Positions 42,202 through 52,323 are shown, counted from the stretch's first letter. The stretch: DNA of 64,000 nucleotides from an uncultured Lachnospiraceae bacterium (GCA_947625015.1 CANQMR010000014.1:1-64000); one strand, 5' to 3'. Notes: generated by a model from the sequence alone, not told the origin. A program made the numbers and translations.

Positions 42202-44640
42202 CTATCTTTTACAAAGCCGCAGCCTGTTTCTGATTTTTTCCTTTTTCCAGATCGCCTTCCTTACCTTTTTAATCATTGCAGACAAGGAATCCAGAACGTT
42301 CCCGGCGGCCTCCGCCTGACTAAAACTTATCTGCTCCAGATCTTCACACAGCTTATCCCGGTTTTCAATGTTACAATAATGCGCTGACATATATAACATC
42401 TGTTCTTTATGACTTCTACAGCTATTAAATCTCTGATCGCAGAGTCTTATCATGTCACATATATCTGCATAACTGGCAATAACCGCTTCCCTCTGGTTTT
42501 TCTGGTTACAGCGCAGTATGCGGACTGTCTTTCGGATTAATAGTTTCAGCAGATAAACCAAAACGAACAGGAAAAGTACCGCCAACACCACATTAACCAG
42601 CCATCTATATTGGGAAAGGCTTAGCTGACCCGATGAATTGCTTTGGGTATCATCATCATTTGCGCCATTTAAAAACTCAGTAAACGCCGACCAGAAATCA
42701 TCCTCATCTGTGGTTTCCGCACTGCCCGGCGTTACCTCTACCGTCTTCCAGCCAAATCCTTCCACATAGATTTCCACCCAGGCATGCGCCATAGCATCTG
42801 TAACTTCCACATCCAACACAGTAGACCGCCCAATGGATGAATATCCCTGATAGTAATTATCATATTTTTTTGTCGTATTTTCATCCGAAGCAAGCGCTGT
42901 TTCCAATGAAAACGCATACCCTTCGATGTAACGGGCAGGTATCCCCATATTCCGAAACAGCAGTGTGGCAGCAGATGCAAAATGGGCGCAATAGCCCTTT
43001 CGGTTTCTGGTCAGAAAATAATTGACAAAATCCTCGTTTCTTGGCGTACTGCCCGGCTTTAACGTATAAGGAATATTGTCCGCAAAATACGTTCTGACGC
43101 TTTCCACTATTTCATTTTCCGTCATTTGTGCAGTAAGGCCAATCCGTTCGCATTCCTTTTCTATTACCTTTTTATTTTTCTCCGGCACTTCCAGATACAC
43201 CTCTTCAACCCGGCTGGTATCAATCTGGTCAGGGCGCACTTCTCCGAGGGCATCCTCCCAGACCACTTTGGGATAATAAAGGTAATTGTTTTCCTCCTGG
43301 TATCCCAAGCCCTGAACAGAGGACATCATACTGTGATTGTGATAAACGGAATAATCTTCAAAAATCGTATAATAAGGATAATACAAATAGGCCGTATCCG
43401 CTCCCACATTGCGCACATCCATCACGCCGCAGGCACTGTATTTCTGCTGGGCATCAAATAATCTTTGGAGTTGCAGTCCCTCTTTTTTAAGGCTCTCCTC
43501 CTCAAATACGGCTACATCATCCGCTTTATCAGCCGCCGTTTCCGGATATATACTCTCCCAGCAGTTATCGCCATACGCCCCGCCGGTATATCCTTTCAGG
43601 TAAATAGCTTCATTGGAATAAGGCGTATAAGAAACAATCAGGTCCGGCTGATAATCCGGCCTCACATTGGATATACCGCCTAATCGTCCGCCGCTCATCC
43701 CCCCTGTAGATTGATACCGGTTAAACATTCCGGCAAAGCCCAGCAGTAAAAAATTAGAAACAGCGTCAGCAGTGCTTTCCCGCAGGCGGTCATTTTTAAA
43801 TTTGCCATCAAAGGCGGAAGCAGGAAAAACGGTTTCCATTATAATGACCATACAAAAAAACAGAATAAGGAGAGATGTCAGAATCTGCCGGAAAATCCCT
43901 GCATCCTGGGTGTATGTTATCCGGTTCTTTTTCAGGCCCCGCACATGAAAGGGCGCATCCCAGGCAAAGGCAAGATAATGCCCGTTGGCCTTAAATACAA
44001 TTACTGACAGATACCCTATACTCAAAGCAATAATATAAATTGAATCCATATTCAGTTTCAAATATAAGGGAAGAAACTGCAAAGGAAAGGTCAGAAACAA
44101 AGTCCACACGAGACTCATACTGGAATAAATCCAGATATTTAAAATAATAATCATGACCATTCCCACAAACACAGCCATGATGGCAACAGTAAGATAATCG
44201 TTGTTAATCTGTACCTCATAATCCCGGACGCCTTCCAGATTGAAAAAAGCCTGCGCCCGGGCAAGCACAGTATTAATAACCACATAAAATCCTGAATTGG
44301 CATAGATTCTAAACACATAAATCGCGCCCAGAAAAAGAGAAAAAAACAGAATATATCCCAAATCTCTGTACACGAATTTAGGGGTGGCATATAAAAAAGA
44401 AAAATACATGGACAACAGAAAATACATGACCAGAACAAGTAAATAATGATAAGAAATATTAAAGGCAGATAAAAATCCCCCAATGGAGCCAAATACCAGC
44501 AGAAACACGATCAGCGAACGCAGGAAACAATTCAGCACCAGATGTCCGTTATCCATAACCGGTGGTCTTAGATAAATTCCCTGAGCCAGCAGCACATCAC
44601 CCTTATGCGGTTCTTCTTTTTTCTTTCTCCCAAACAGCAT
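42202..44640 (-). CDS. Membrane protein with transglutaminase-like domain
   Basis: An 812-residue protein: about eight TM segments in residues ~35-275, an external region with a transglutaminase-like core (about 510-640), a TM segment near 685-705 and a cytoplasmic C-terminal domain (~710-812). The catalytic Cys551 (KGYCAHFA) and His619 (AHAWVEIY) are present; the third position is Glu635 (VEVTPG) where many members have Asp. This is the TgpA/YebA-type component found beside DUF58 and MoxR genes. It may act on surface proteins or peptidoglycan peptides; substrates are unknown. Confidence 0.9.
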   Translation of the reverse strand: MLFGRKKKEEPHKGDVLLAQGIYLRPPVMDNGHLVLNCFLRSLIVFLLVFGSIGGFLSAFNISYHYLLVLVMYFLLSMYFSFLYATPKFVYRDLGYILFFSLFLGAIYVFRIYANSGFYVVINTVLARAQAFFNLEGVRDYEVQINNDYLTVAIMAVFVGMVMIIILNIWIYSSMSLVWTLFLTFPLQFLPLYLKLNMDSIYIIALSIGYLSVIVFKANGHYLAFAWDAPFHVRGLKKNRITYTQDAGIFRQILTSLLILFFCMVIIMETVFPASAFDGKFKNDRLRESTADAVSNFLLLGFAGMFNRYQSTGGMSGGRLGGISNVRPDYQPDLIVSYTPYSNEAIYLKGYTGGAYGDNCWESIYPETAADKADDVAVFEEESLKKEGLQLQRLFDAQQKYSACGVMDVRNVGADTAYLYYPYYTIFEDYSVYHNHSMMSSVQGLGYQEENNYLYYPKVVWEDALGEVRPDQIDTSRVEEVYLEVPEKNKKVIEKECERIGLTAQMTENEIVESVRTYFADNIPYTLKPGSTPRNEDFVNYFLTRNRKGYCAHFASAATLLFRNMGIPARYIEGYAFSLETALASDENTTKKYDNYYQGYSSIGRSTVLDVEVTDAMAHAWVEIYVEGFGWKTVEVTPGSAETTDEDDFWSAFTEFLNGANDDDTQSNSSGQLSLSQYRWLVNVVLAVLFLFVLVYLLKLLIRKTVRILRCNQKNQREAVIASYADICDMIRLCDQRFNSCRSHKEQMLYMSAHYCNIENRDKLCEDLEQISFSQAEAAGNVLDSLSAMIKKVRKAIWKKEKIRNRLRLCKR

Positions 44641-44654
44641 ATTCTCACTCCCGA

Positions 44655-45722
44655 CTAATAACTGCGCAGCTGTGCAGCTGCTCCCATGTCCCCGAATATT
44701 GTATTTTCTGCATCTTCATTTCCCAGACCTGCCCCAATATAAAGGTATGTGCCCCCGGAAGGATTTTGCTGCAAAAACAGCTCCTCCACCCGGCCTTCTC
44801 CCATATAGCACCGGTCATACAAGAGCATCTCCATCCACTGAACACGCTCAATCTCATTGCCAATGTAGCAATCCCGTAAGTTTCCCTGGTTCACACTGTA
44901 ATAAAATACCGTAAAGGGCAGATTCTGGCTGACAAAAGCCTTCGTCACGCTGTCTGCCAGTTCCAAAACCGACTCTAAACGCATCTGGTCATCATTGCAA
45001 AGCTCCACCAGCACATTCAACTGCATGGCCGACACACTAATCCGTTCTTTCACCATCAGTTCATCTTTCTTTACCGACAGTTTCCAGTGGATATTCTGCA
45101 ATTTGTCCCCCGGAATATATTCCCGGATACCGCTGACCTCAGAAAAATCATACCCCTTTTCCCTGCTTTCCATAGCCTCTGTAACGCCCCGGCGGTACAT
45201 CTGCCCTGCCTCCTGTCCCCGCTCGCTGCCAAGGGGAAAGACCAGACATTCCCGCTCTGCCTCTATAGGAACTACTTTCTCATATATGCCCAGCAAATCC
45301 GTTAAGCGGATATTGCGCACCTTTATTTCAAACCGGCCGCAATGTTCCATCACCACAGGATAAAAAACCCTGGTATCCTTTCTGGCCCGCAGGGGAAGAT
45401 TCAGAAAATGAGCGCCTTCCAAGCCATAAAACCCATTTTTAATCTCCAGGGATAATGTCACATTGACCAGCGGAAATACCGTCGGATTGTGAAGAAGAAA
45501 ACGTACCTGAAACTCCTCTCCTTTTCCCATCGGCTCCTCCGGTACAAGCACATCAATCTTTACCTCCTGGCTGACCTTATGAAGCCCATAGACGGAATAA
45601 AAGGGAAACAGGAGCAGACACGCCAGCAGCAGAAGGTTGATATAGCTGTGAAATACATACATGATAAAGACATCCAGTATTACAATCACCACATAGCGTA
45701 TGATATTGCGAATCCGTTTCAT
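44655..45722 (-). CDS. DUF58 protein
   Basis: A 355-residue protein with two N-terminal TM segments (~8-45) and a cytoplasmic or surface region holding the DUF58 motif (GDKLQNIHWKLSVKKDELMVKE, about residues 205-226, given here as its start GDKLQNIHWK and end ELMVKE). DUF58 proteins resemble von Willebrand A domains and regularly occur with MoxR ATPases. It lies 14 bp before the transglutaminase gene and 105 bp after moxR. Its exact role is not known. Confidence 0.88.
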   Translation of the reverse strand: MKRIRNIIRYVVIVILDVFIMYVFHSYINLLLLACLLLFPFYSVYGLHKVSQEVKIDVLVPEEPMGKGEEFQVRFLLHNPTVFPLVNVTLSLEIKNGFYGLEGAHFLNLPLRARKDTRVFYPVVMEHCGRFEIKVRNIRLTDLLGIYEKVVPIEAERECLVFPLGSERGQEAGQMYRRGVTEAMESREKGYDFSEVSGIREYIPGDKLQNIHWKLSVKKDELMVKERISVSAMQLNVLVELCNDDQMRLESVLELADSVTKAFVSQNLPFTVFYYSVNQGNLRDCYIGNEIERVQWMEMLLYDRCYMGEGRVEELFLQQNPSGGTYLYIGAGLGNEDAENTIFGDMGAAAQLRSY

Positions 45723-45827
45723 GTCCTTTCCTCCATCGTTTCTTTTGCCCTTCCCGCCATCATTTTTATTTTTCCGCCGTCAACTTCCGACCTATATGAA
45801 GCGCCCTTTCTGGAATACTGCCGTCTT

Positions 45828-46754
45828 CTATGTACGGGGAACCTTTACCCCGTTAAACAGTTCATTAAGCGCGGCAGGAATATCCTTGCCCTCCGCCCTG
45901 GCCTTGGTGCTTAGCTTTACCCTGTGGCCTAACACATCCACAAACACATTCCGGATATCCTCCGGCGTCACATAGTCCCTTCCGTCTAACACTGCCATAG
46001 CCTTTGTCATCCGCAAGAGGGCAATGCTTCCCCTTGGACTTGCCCCCATGGAAAACAGCGGGTCCGTTCTGGTCTTTTCCACCAGCGTCACAATATACTC
46101 ATATATGGAATCGTGCACATACATATCATTCGTCTGTTTCCGAAGCTCCATAAATTCCTCTACCTGAATCACTTCCTGCAAAAGGGATAACGGTTTCTTG
46201 GCGTTGTCCTTCAAAATGTCAATCGCCGCATCATGCCCCGGATAGCCAATGGATAAGCATACCATGAACCGGTCTAACTGGGACTCCGGAAGCATCTGGG
46301 TTCCGGAGGAGCCTAACGGATTCTCTGTCGCAATAACGGTAAAGGGTTCCGGCAGCGACCGGGTAACGCCGTCTACCGTCACATTACCTTCCTCCATAAC
46401 CTCCAGCAGCGCCGACTGGGTTTTGGGGGAGGTACGGTTAATCTCGTCCGCGAGGAACAGGTTACAATACACCGCCCCCTGCTGGTATACAAATTCTTTG
46501 GTATTCTGGTCATACATGGAAAATCCCACGATATCACTGGGCAGTACATCCGGCGTAAACTGAACGCGCTTGTAGCTTAGCGCCATGGAACGGGCAATGG
46601 CCATGGCAAGAGTCGTCTTTCCCACGCCCGGAATGTCTTCTAACAAAATATGTCCGCCGGCTAACATGGTGGCAAGAACCTTCTCCACCACATGGTCCTT
46701 CCCCTTAACCGCTTTTTTAATCTCATCTTTTACCTGTAGCATTTTATTTCCCAT
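45828..46754 (-). CDS. MoxR-family AAA+ ATPase
   Basis: A 308-residue AAA+ protein. Walker A is GVGKTTLA (about residues 42-49), Walker B is LFLADEINR, and the sensor and Arg-finger regions (ENPLGSSGTQMLPESQLDRF) are typical of MoxR/RavA. MoxR ATPases are thought to act as chaperones for assembly or activation of partner complexes, here the DUF58 and transglutaminase-like proteins. GGAAGGAAG precedes the ATG. The ClC gene lies 18 bp upstream on the same strand. Confidence 0.93.
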   Translation of the reverse strand: MGNKMLQVKDEIKKAVKGKDHVVEKVLATMLAGGHILLEDIPGVGKTTLAMAIARSMALSYKRVQFTPDVLPSDIVGFSMYDQNTKEFVYQQGAVYCNLFLADEINRTSPKTQSALLEVMEEGNVTVDGVTRSLPEPFTVIATENPLGSSGTQMLPESQLDRFMVCLSIGYPGHDAAIDILKDNAKKPLSLLQEVIQVEEFMELRKQTNDMYVHDSIYEYIVTLVEKTRTDPLFSMGASPRGSIALLRMTKAMAVLDGRDYVTPEDIRNVFVDVLGHRVKLSTKARAEGKDIPAALNELFNGVKVPRT

Positions 46755-46772
46755 GAGTTTTCTTCCTTTCCG

Positions 46773-48056
46773 TTATGAAGTATGCCTGTTCACATATTTT
46801 GCCTTATATTTGGAATATACAATGGTCTGATCCTTATAGAGACTGTAATAGCCTGATACCGCATAGCTGATGGATACGGCAATCAGGTAATAGGCAACTC
46901 CCTCAAACCCAAAGAGTTCAAAGGCAATTAAAATTGAGGTAATGGGGCAGTTCGTCACTCCGCAGAACACTGCCGCCATACCCGCCGCAGCGCACAGAGA
47001 CGGGGATAATCCGATTACGCTGCCAAGAACACAGCCAAGGGAAGCCCCGATGCAAAAAGCGGGAACAATCTCGCCGCCCCTAAACCCGGCCCGCATAGTA
47101 AGAACCGTCAGCAGCAGTTTCCAGAAAAACGCCAGGGGAGCCGCCTGTCCCTCGTCCACCGCCCGGACGATTACCTCAACGCCGGCGCCCATATAATCTG
47201 TTGTCTGCAAACAAAGGGTAATGATTATCACTACCAGACTGACTACAATAACGCGGATATATTTGTTGTCCAGCTTCTTATCGAAAAATATTCCTGTCTG
47301 TTTTAACGCGATACAAAATAATGCGCTGACCAGGGCGCACGCAAGAGCAATTCCACCCATCTTCACCGCATTGAGCCATGTCATATCCGGTATGCCGGAC
47401 ACATGAAACACTTCGGGGTGGATTCCCAGCCCCGTAGCCAGATTAGAGGCAACCAATGCCGCGAGCACGCAGGGCATCAAAGCGGTATAATACATCACGC
47501 CCACGCTGACCACCTCTAAGGCGAAGATTGCCGCCGCCATAGGGGTTCCAAACAAAGCCGAAAAAGCGGCGCTCATGCCGCACATCACCATGACATGCTT
47601 ATCCTGCTCGTCCATCTTAAACCACCGTCCAAGCTGGTTCCCGATACTGCCGCCCAACTGAATGGCAGCGCCCTCCCGGCCCGCAGAGCCTCCTGCTAAA
47701 TGGGTAATCGCTGTAGTGATAAAGATTAAGGGAGCGGAGCGGAATGGAACCTCGTCCTGGGACCTGACTGTGCAAAGCACCTGATTGGTTCCCCCATCCT
47801 TTTGTCCGAAGGCGTTGTATAAAAATACAATCAACACCCCGGCTAAGGGCAGACATAAAAACACCCACAAATTCTCTTTCCGGAATGCAGTCACAAAAGC
47901 CAGCGCATGAGAAAACAGGCTGCTGGCGCCGCCTACCACAATCCCGGTAAGAAGCGCCAAAACCAGCCATTTTATAAAACTGCTTATATTATGTACAAAT
48001 CTTTTTGTATAAAAAGTGAAAAAACCTTCATCTTCCCGGTATTCCTTCGGTTCCAT
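46773..48056 (-). CDS. ClC-family chloride channel or antiporter
   Basis: A 427-residue membrane protein with about ten TM segments. The three anion-site motifs are visible: GGSAGREGA with the gating Glu128 (the usual Pro after Gly is Ala), GFRGGEIVPAF (in place of GxFxP-type GGxFxP) and a preceding GSxGP-like region. Voltage-gated ClC proteins move Cl- (or F- in CLC-F), and this form lacks C-terminal CBS domains. It lies between a tautomerase gene and moxR with short gaps, but has no known link to them. Confidence 0.9.
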   Translation of the reverse strand: MEPKEYREDEGFFTFYTKRFVHNISSFIKWLVLALLTGIVVGGASSLFSHALAFVTAFRKENLWVFLCLPLAGVLIVFLYNAFGQKDGGTNQVLCTVRSQDEVPFRSAPLIFITTAITHLAGGSAGREGAAIQLGGSIGNQLGRWFKMDEQDKHVMVMCGMSAAFSALFGTPMAAAIFALEVVSVGVMYYTALMPCVLAALVASNLATGLGIHPEVFHVSGIPDMTWLNAVKMGGIALACALVSALFCIALKQTGIFFDKKLDNKYIRVIVVSLVVIIITLCLQTTDYMGAGVEVIVRAVDEGQAAPLAFFWKLLLTVLTMRAGFRGGEIVPAFCIGASLGCVLGSVIGLSPSLCAAAGMAAVFCGVTNCPITSILIAFELFGFEGVAYYLIAVSISYAVSGYYSLYKDQTIVYSKYKAKYVNRHTS

Positions 48057-48086
48057 CCCTCTTTATCCTCCCCGTCTTATCCTGCT

Positions 48087-48431
48087 TTAGAAATTACCGC
48101 CGTTCCAGCCCCAGTTGGCAACGGCTTCATACTTGATATAAATGTGATCCGGCGCAATGCCTAACACCTCATTAAAAATCTTCATTATCTCCACAGTCAG
48201 AGACGCAAAGGCAGAAGAATCCTCCCTGCCGTATACCTTTACCTCAATAAACGCCATGGGCTGGCTGTTATCTCCCCGGAAATATAAATGATAATTGTCC
48301 TCAAAACCGGTCATCAGCCAGGATTCGCTTTTACCGGGGATCAGCGAAATTGCCTGTCCCAATCTGGTCTTAAGCTCGGTTTCCTGCTCTTTGCTGATCG
48401 CAACGCTGACCTTCGAATCAATAAATGGCAT
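48087..48431 (-). CDS. MIF/tautomerase-family protein
   Basis: A 114-residue protein similar to macrophage migration inhibitory factor and D-dopachrome tautomerase. Pro2 directly follows the Met (MPFIDSKVS), which on removal of Met gives the catalytic N-terminal proline. PGKSESWLMTGF and AFIEVKVYGRED are family segments. The start at 48431 is fixed by this and by GGAGG 7 bp before it. Substrate in bacteria is unknown. It is 30 bp before the ClC gene and 39 bp after the alcohol dehydrogenase gene. Confidence 0.9.
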   Translation of the reverse strand: MPFIDSKVSVAISKEQETELKTRLGQAISLIPGKSESWLMTGFEDNYHLYFRGDNSQPMAFIEVKVYGREDSSAFASLTVEIMKIFNEVLGIAPDHIYIKYEAVANWGWNGGNF

Positions 48432-48470
48432 AATCTGTCCTCCTCTTTCCTCGCACATGCTTATGGTTTA

Positions 48471-49619
48471 TTACAATAAAGACTTGTATAACTCAGTAAT
48501 CTCCTCCACACTGGTCTCTCTCGGATTGCCCGGACGGCATGCGTCATCATATGCAGACTGGGCTAAGAACGGAATATCCTCTTCCTTGACAATCTCCTTC
48601 AAATCGGCAGGAATCCCTACATCCTGAGAAAGCTGTTTCACTGCCGCAATAGCCGCTTTTCTGGCGTCTTCTAACGACATGGCGTCTACGCCCTCCACGC
48701 CCATTGCCTTTGCAATATCCCGGTATTTCTCGCCGGTAGCCGGCGCATTGTATTCCATAACCGTTGGCAGAATAATCGCATTGGCCACGCCATGAGGCGT
48801 ATCATACAATGCCCCTAAAGGATGCGCCATGGAATGCACAATGCCAAGTCCTACATTGGAAAATCCCATTCCGGCTATGTACTGTCCCAAAGCCATTCCC
48901 TCTCTGCCCTCCGGCGTATTGTCTACTGCGCCGCGAAGGTTCTTCGCAATGATCTCAATCGCCTTTAAGTGGAACATATCGGACATCGCCCATGCGCCCT
49001 GCGTAATATATCCCTCAATCGCATGGGTAAGGGCGTCCATACCGGTTGCGGCAGTCAGTCCTTTCGGCATGGAGCTCATCATATCCGGATCGACCACAGC
49101 CACTACCGGAATATCGTGTACATCCACGCACACCATCTTACGGTTTTTCTCCGTATCTGTAATAACATAGTTAATCGTAACCTCTGCCGCGGTACCCGCT
49201 GTTGTAGGCACTGCGATAATCGGAACACATTTGTTCTTTGTGGGCGCCACGCCCTCTAAACTTACCACATCTGCGAACTCCGGATTCTTAATGATAATGC
49301 CGATTGCCTTTGCCGTATCCATGGAGGAACCCCCGCCGATTGCCACAATACAGTCTGCTCCGGACGCCTTAAATGCCTCCACGCCGGTCTGCACATTCTC
49401 AATGGTCGGATTGGGTTTGATATTGGAATACATCTCATAGGCAATCCCCGCCTTGTCTAACACATCCGTCACCTTCGCTGTCACCCCAAACTTAACCAAA
49501 TCCGGATCGGAACACACAAATGCTTTCTTAAAACCACGTCCCGTAATCTCGTCTGCTACTGCGCTTACCGCGCCTGCCCCATGATAGCTTGTCTCATTCA
49601 GCACAAATCTGTTTGCCAT
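48471..49619 (-). CDS. Iron-containing alcohol dehydrogenase, FucO-like
   Basis: A 382-residue group III dehydrogenase. The NAD-binding loop is GGGSSMDTAKA and the metal-binding region includes IVHSMAHPLGALYDTPHG with the conserved histidines. The closest known type is lactaldehyde reductase (1,2-propanediol oxidoreductase). No fucose or rhamnose genes are in view, so the substrate remains open. AACGGAGG precedes the ATG. It is expressed alone or with the tautomerase gene downstream. Confidence 0.92.
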   Translation of the reverse strand: MANRFVLNETSYHGAGAVSAVADEITGRGFKKAFVCSDPDLVKFGVTAKVTDVLDKAGIAYEMYSNIKPNPTIENVQTGVEAFKASGADCIVAIGGGSSMDTAKAIGIIIKNPEFADVVSLEGVAPTKNKCVPIIAVPTTAGTAAEVTINYVITDTEKNRKMVCVDVHDIPVVAVVDPDMMSSMPKGLTAATGMDALTHAIEGYITQGAWAMSDMFHLKAIEIIAKNLRGAVDNTPEGREGMALGQYIAGMGFSNVGLGIVHSMAHPLGALYDTPHGVANAIILPTVMEYNAPATGEKYRDIAKAMGVEGVDAMSLEDARKAAIAAVKQLSQDVGIPADLKEIVKEEDIPFLAQSAYDDACRPGNPRETSVEEITELYKSLL

Positions 49620-49741
49620 AAAAAATACCTCCGTTTAAATAAAATTCAGGTTAAAACCCTCTTTCATTTTACCAAAATATAGTAAGATAATCTATAGATT
49701 TTATCTGACAGTTTATGAACATTTTGTTAAACTTTCAGCGG

Positions 49742-50347
49742 TCAACGGTCCCGCATGGAGGCATCAATATAGGCAATCAATGTCTCTAAGGTCTTGTCGA
49801 TGCCGAGGGTGGAACTGTTGACGCACAGGTCATAACAGCGGGAATCTCCCCATTTGCCGTCAGCATAAAAGTTGTGGTAGGTCTTCCGCATTTTGTCCGC
49901 CTTTTTCATCTTGTTAAGCGCGCCCTTCTCATCTAAATTATATTTCTCCATGACACGCTTTACCTTCGCTTCCCTGTCTCCTAAAATAAACAGGCTGATC
50001 ATGTTGGGATTGTCCTGCAAAATATACTCTGCGCACCGTCCCACAATCACAAAGGACTGTTTTTCCGTATCCCCCTTCGTGCGGATGAAATCAAAAATAT
50101 GGTTTGCCACCGTCTGCTCTAAAGGCAGGTAAACCCCGTCCATCGACATGGGGTAAAACATGGCACCCACCGGCTTCTCGTCAAAATACTTAGCCACATC
50201 GGCGCTGATTGAGCCCTTTTCCTCCACATGCTCAAAAATCTCCTTGTCATACAGGGGAATGTTATAGTGCTTTGCCAGCCGCTCTGCAATCTCATGACCG
50301 CCGCTGCCAAATTCCCTGCCAATGGAAATAATAATCTGCTTACCCAT
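49742..50347 (-). CDS. Cytidylate-kinase-like protein
   Basis: A 201-residue P-loop protein of the cytidylate_kin2 family. The phosphate loop is SIGREFGSGGHEIAERL (about residues 8-24), followed by LYDKEIFEHVEEKG. The family resembles CMP kinase but lacks proof of that activity in most members; it is common in Lachnospiraceae. AGGAGGTGCGTGT precedes the ATG. It is 37 bp downstream of the DUF1015 gene on the same strand. Confidence 0.88.
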   Translation of the reverse strand: MGKQIIISIGREFGSGGHEIAERLAKHYNIPLYDKEIFEHVEEKGSISADVAKYFDEKPVGAMFYPMSMDGVYLPLEQTVANHIFDFIRTKGDTEKQSFVIVGRCAEYILQDNPNMISLFILGDREAKVKRVMEKYNLDEKGALNKMKKADKMRKTYHNFYADGKWGDSRCYDLCVNSSTLGIDKTLETLIAYIDASMRDR

Positions 50348-50384
50348 AATACACGCACCTCCTTCTTAGTCCCATTATAACATT

Positions 50385-51713
50385 TTATTCCTTATTCGGA
50401 CAGTTGTTTCTTCCGCTGTCTGTGATTTTTTTACACTCCATATAATAGCGTTTTTCCCGGGCCTCTCCCATGGAAAATGTCTTTCTTGGCAGCACGCCGT
50501 CCCTGATTACGCCGATGAATAAATCCTCTTTCTTAATCTCCGGCAAAAGGAAGCACAAATTGCCCTCCTTTTTTCCCAGCTGCTCCGCCACATCCGCGCC
50601 ATGGATGTAGTCGATCCGGCACTCCGGATGCTTTGCTAAAAATTCATCCAAAAACGCCTGTATGGTTGCCGCCCCGATTCCCCAGACGGGATTTTTTACC
50701 GACAATGTCCTTCTTCCATTGGAACTATCTATGATAAACCGGTGAAACTCTCCCCCGTCGGGTTCTCCCAATCGCATCTGGCAGCCCTTCCCGCTATAAA
50801 ATGTCTCCGCCTCCGCTAAGAGCTGCTCTTCATTTACCTGAAACAGCACCCTGTGTATCGGCTCCACCTCCAGACTTTTATCGTGGACATTGACCAGTTC
50901 ACAAAGGCAGAACCTTGCCGGATGATTTTCCTGCTCCTCCTTGGAAAGCCCCTGTTTTATCTCCTCCCACGCCGCTTTCGCCGTCGCCATGGAGTGATTG
51001 CCGTCGCCCACCGCCAGATTTAAGAGGGGATATTCCTTTTCCAGATTATATTTCTCTGCAAATGTCTCCGGCGCCGCCAGATCTTCCACCTTTTTCATAA
51101 TCCGCTCTGTATCCCCGCCCTCCGGAACCAGCCAGCCGGAGATATGCCCTCCCTGCTGCATTAAGTCCGTATCATACATCTGCTGAAACGCCTGTCTCTT
51201 TGCTGCCAGAGGTTCTATGATACTGCACTCCGGATCGTCGAGCAGCAGCATAATGTGCGGCAGTTCCAGCGCAGCCGAACGCCTGACACGCAGCCGGGGC
51301 GGAATCCGCTCCTCCACTGTCATCTCCGTAGGCCGGATTAGGCTGTGCGTTCCCTTCTTGTACTCATAGGTTTCCAAATCCACCTCTGCCACAAGTCCCC
51401 ACCTGGAGTACGCCTTGCCAAAACTTCTCTCCACTAACATAAATCCCTTAGGCAGTTTCTGCAAAATGCCATCCTCCAGATACCGCTCCATGGCAGAATG
51501 GATATTGCCTATGCGCTCCGCCTCGTCCTCCGCTCCCAAATACACCTCCGGCAGAATCAGATTCAAAGTGGACGCCTGCCCTTTTACGATTCTTTTTGTC
51601 TCCTCCCAGTAATCCGGCTGGGATGTATACTGGTCACAGGCGACCACAGCCCATTGATACAAATCGACGCCCTTCCCCGGCAGCATTATCTCCGGTACTC
51701 TCAAACAATTCAT
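50385..51713 (-). CDS. DUF1015 family protein
   Basis: A 442-residue cytoplasmic protein of the DUF1015 family, found across many bacteria. Segments such as VACDQYTSQPDYWEE, ERIPPRLRVRRSAALELPH, VGDGNHSMATAKAAWEE and the RIDYIHG end are typical. The VGDGNHS loop suggests a catalytic or binding site, but the function is not established. AAAGGAG precedes the ATG. It lies between a mismatch glycosylase gene and a cytidylate-kinase-like gene. Confidence 0.88.
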   Translation of the reverse strand: MNCLRVPEIMLPGKGVDLYQWAVVACDQYTSQPDYWEETKRIVKGQASTLNLILPEVYLGAEDEAERIGNIHSAMERYLEDGILQKLPKGFMLVERSFGKAYSRWGLVAEVDLETYEYKKGTHSLIRPTEMTVEERIPPRLRVRRSAALELPHIMLLLDDPECSIIEPLAAKRQAFQQMYDTDLMQQGGHISGWLVPEGGDTERIMKKVEDLAAPETFAEKYNLEKEYPLLNLAVGDGNHSMATAKAAWEEIKQGLSKEEQENHPARFCLCELVNVHDKSLEVEPIHRVLFQVNEEQLLAEAETFYSGKGCQMRLGEPDGGEFHRFIIDSSNGRRTLSVKNPVWGIGAATIQAFLDEFLAKHPECRIDYIHGADVAEQLGKKEGNLCFLLPEIKKEDLFIGVIRDGVLPRKTFSMGEAREKRYYMECKKITDSGRNNCPNKE

Positions 51714-51748
51714 TCGTTCTCTCCTTTACTTCATTGTATTTTGTACTT

Positions 51749-52249
51749 TTATAAGATTTTCCCGATAGCAGCAGACCAAATTTCAACGAGACGCTCTAAG
51801 GAAAACGCCGCATTGGCCGGACTGGTGGAGGGCAGTTCCTCCATAGGCAGAGCAATATTGCCCGCATGATATTGGCGGTATAGTTTCCCGGCCAGCCGTC
51901 CATTGGTGAGCACCATTTGTATCGCTGACTGTTCTATGAGCGCAGTCAAATCCGCCGGTACTGCATTCCGTATGCTGCTGTCGCTGGAGCCTATAATGTC
52001 ACAGCTTTCAATCACATCATAGAGGGCAATGTGACGCTTAAGCAGCATTGCCTTCTTCTCCTCAATCGAACAAGGCGTATCTTCCCCCAGAATCACTGAC
52101 AGCATATGCCAGAACCGGTTCTTCGGATGCCCGTAATAAAATCCCTGCTCCCTGGATTTTACGGAGGGAAAGCTCCCCAATATCAGAATTTGCGATTGGT
52201 TATCCCAGACCGGCGCAAAGGGCTGGGTAACATGCTGGTACTGTGCCAT
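51749..52249 (-). CDS. DNA-deoxyinosine/mismatch glycosylase, UDG superfamily
   Basis: A 166-residue uracil-DNA-glycosylase-fold enzyme: ILILGSFPSVKSREQGFYYG at the active-site loop, then HPKNRFW and LTNGRLAGKLYRQ near the end. The family removes deaminated bases (hypoxanthine or uracil in mismatches) from DNA. The frame stays open to 52462 through a tRNA gene, but the start at 52249 is chosen for its AGGGGAA site and its match to the family length. It is adjacent to dut-type nucleotide hygiene only in a loose sense; no operon partner is clear. Confidence 0.9.
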   Translation of the reverse strand: MAQYQHVTQPFAPVWDNQSQILILGSFPSVKSREQGFYYGHPKNRFWHMLSVILGEDTPCSIEEKKAMLLKRHIALYDVIESCDIIGSSDSSIRNAVPADLTALIEQSAIQMVLTNGRLAGKLYRQYHAGNIALPMEELPSTSPANAAFSLERLVEIWSAAIGKIL

Positions 52250-52294
52250 AATTTCCCCTTCTGTATCTTTTTTGGCTGATGTTGCATTTTTTTC

Positions 52295-52323
52295 TTGCAA
52301 ATTGCCCTTAAAAAACTTATAAT
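52295..52323 (+). promoter_or_regulatory. Promoter of tRNA-Gly
   Basis: TTGCAA (52295-52300), 17-bp spacer, TATAAT (52318-52323), 13 bp before the tRNA 5' end. Confidence 0.75.
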
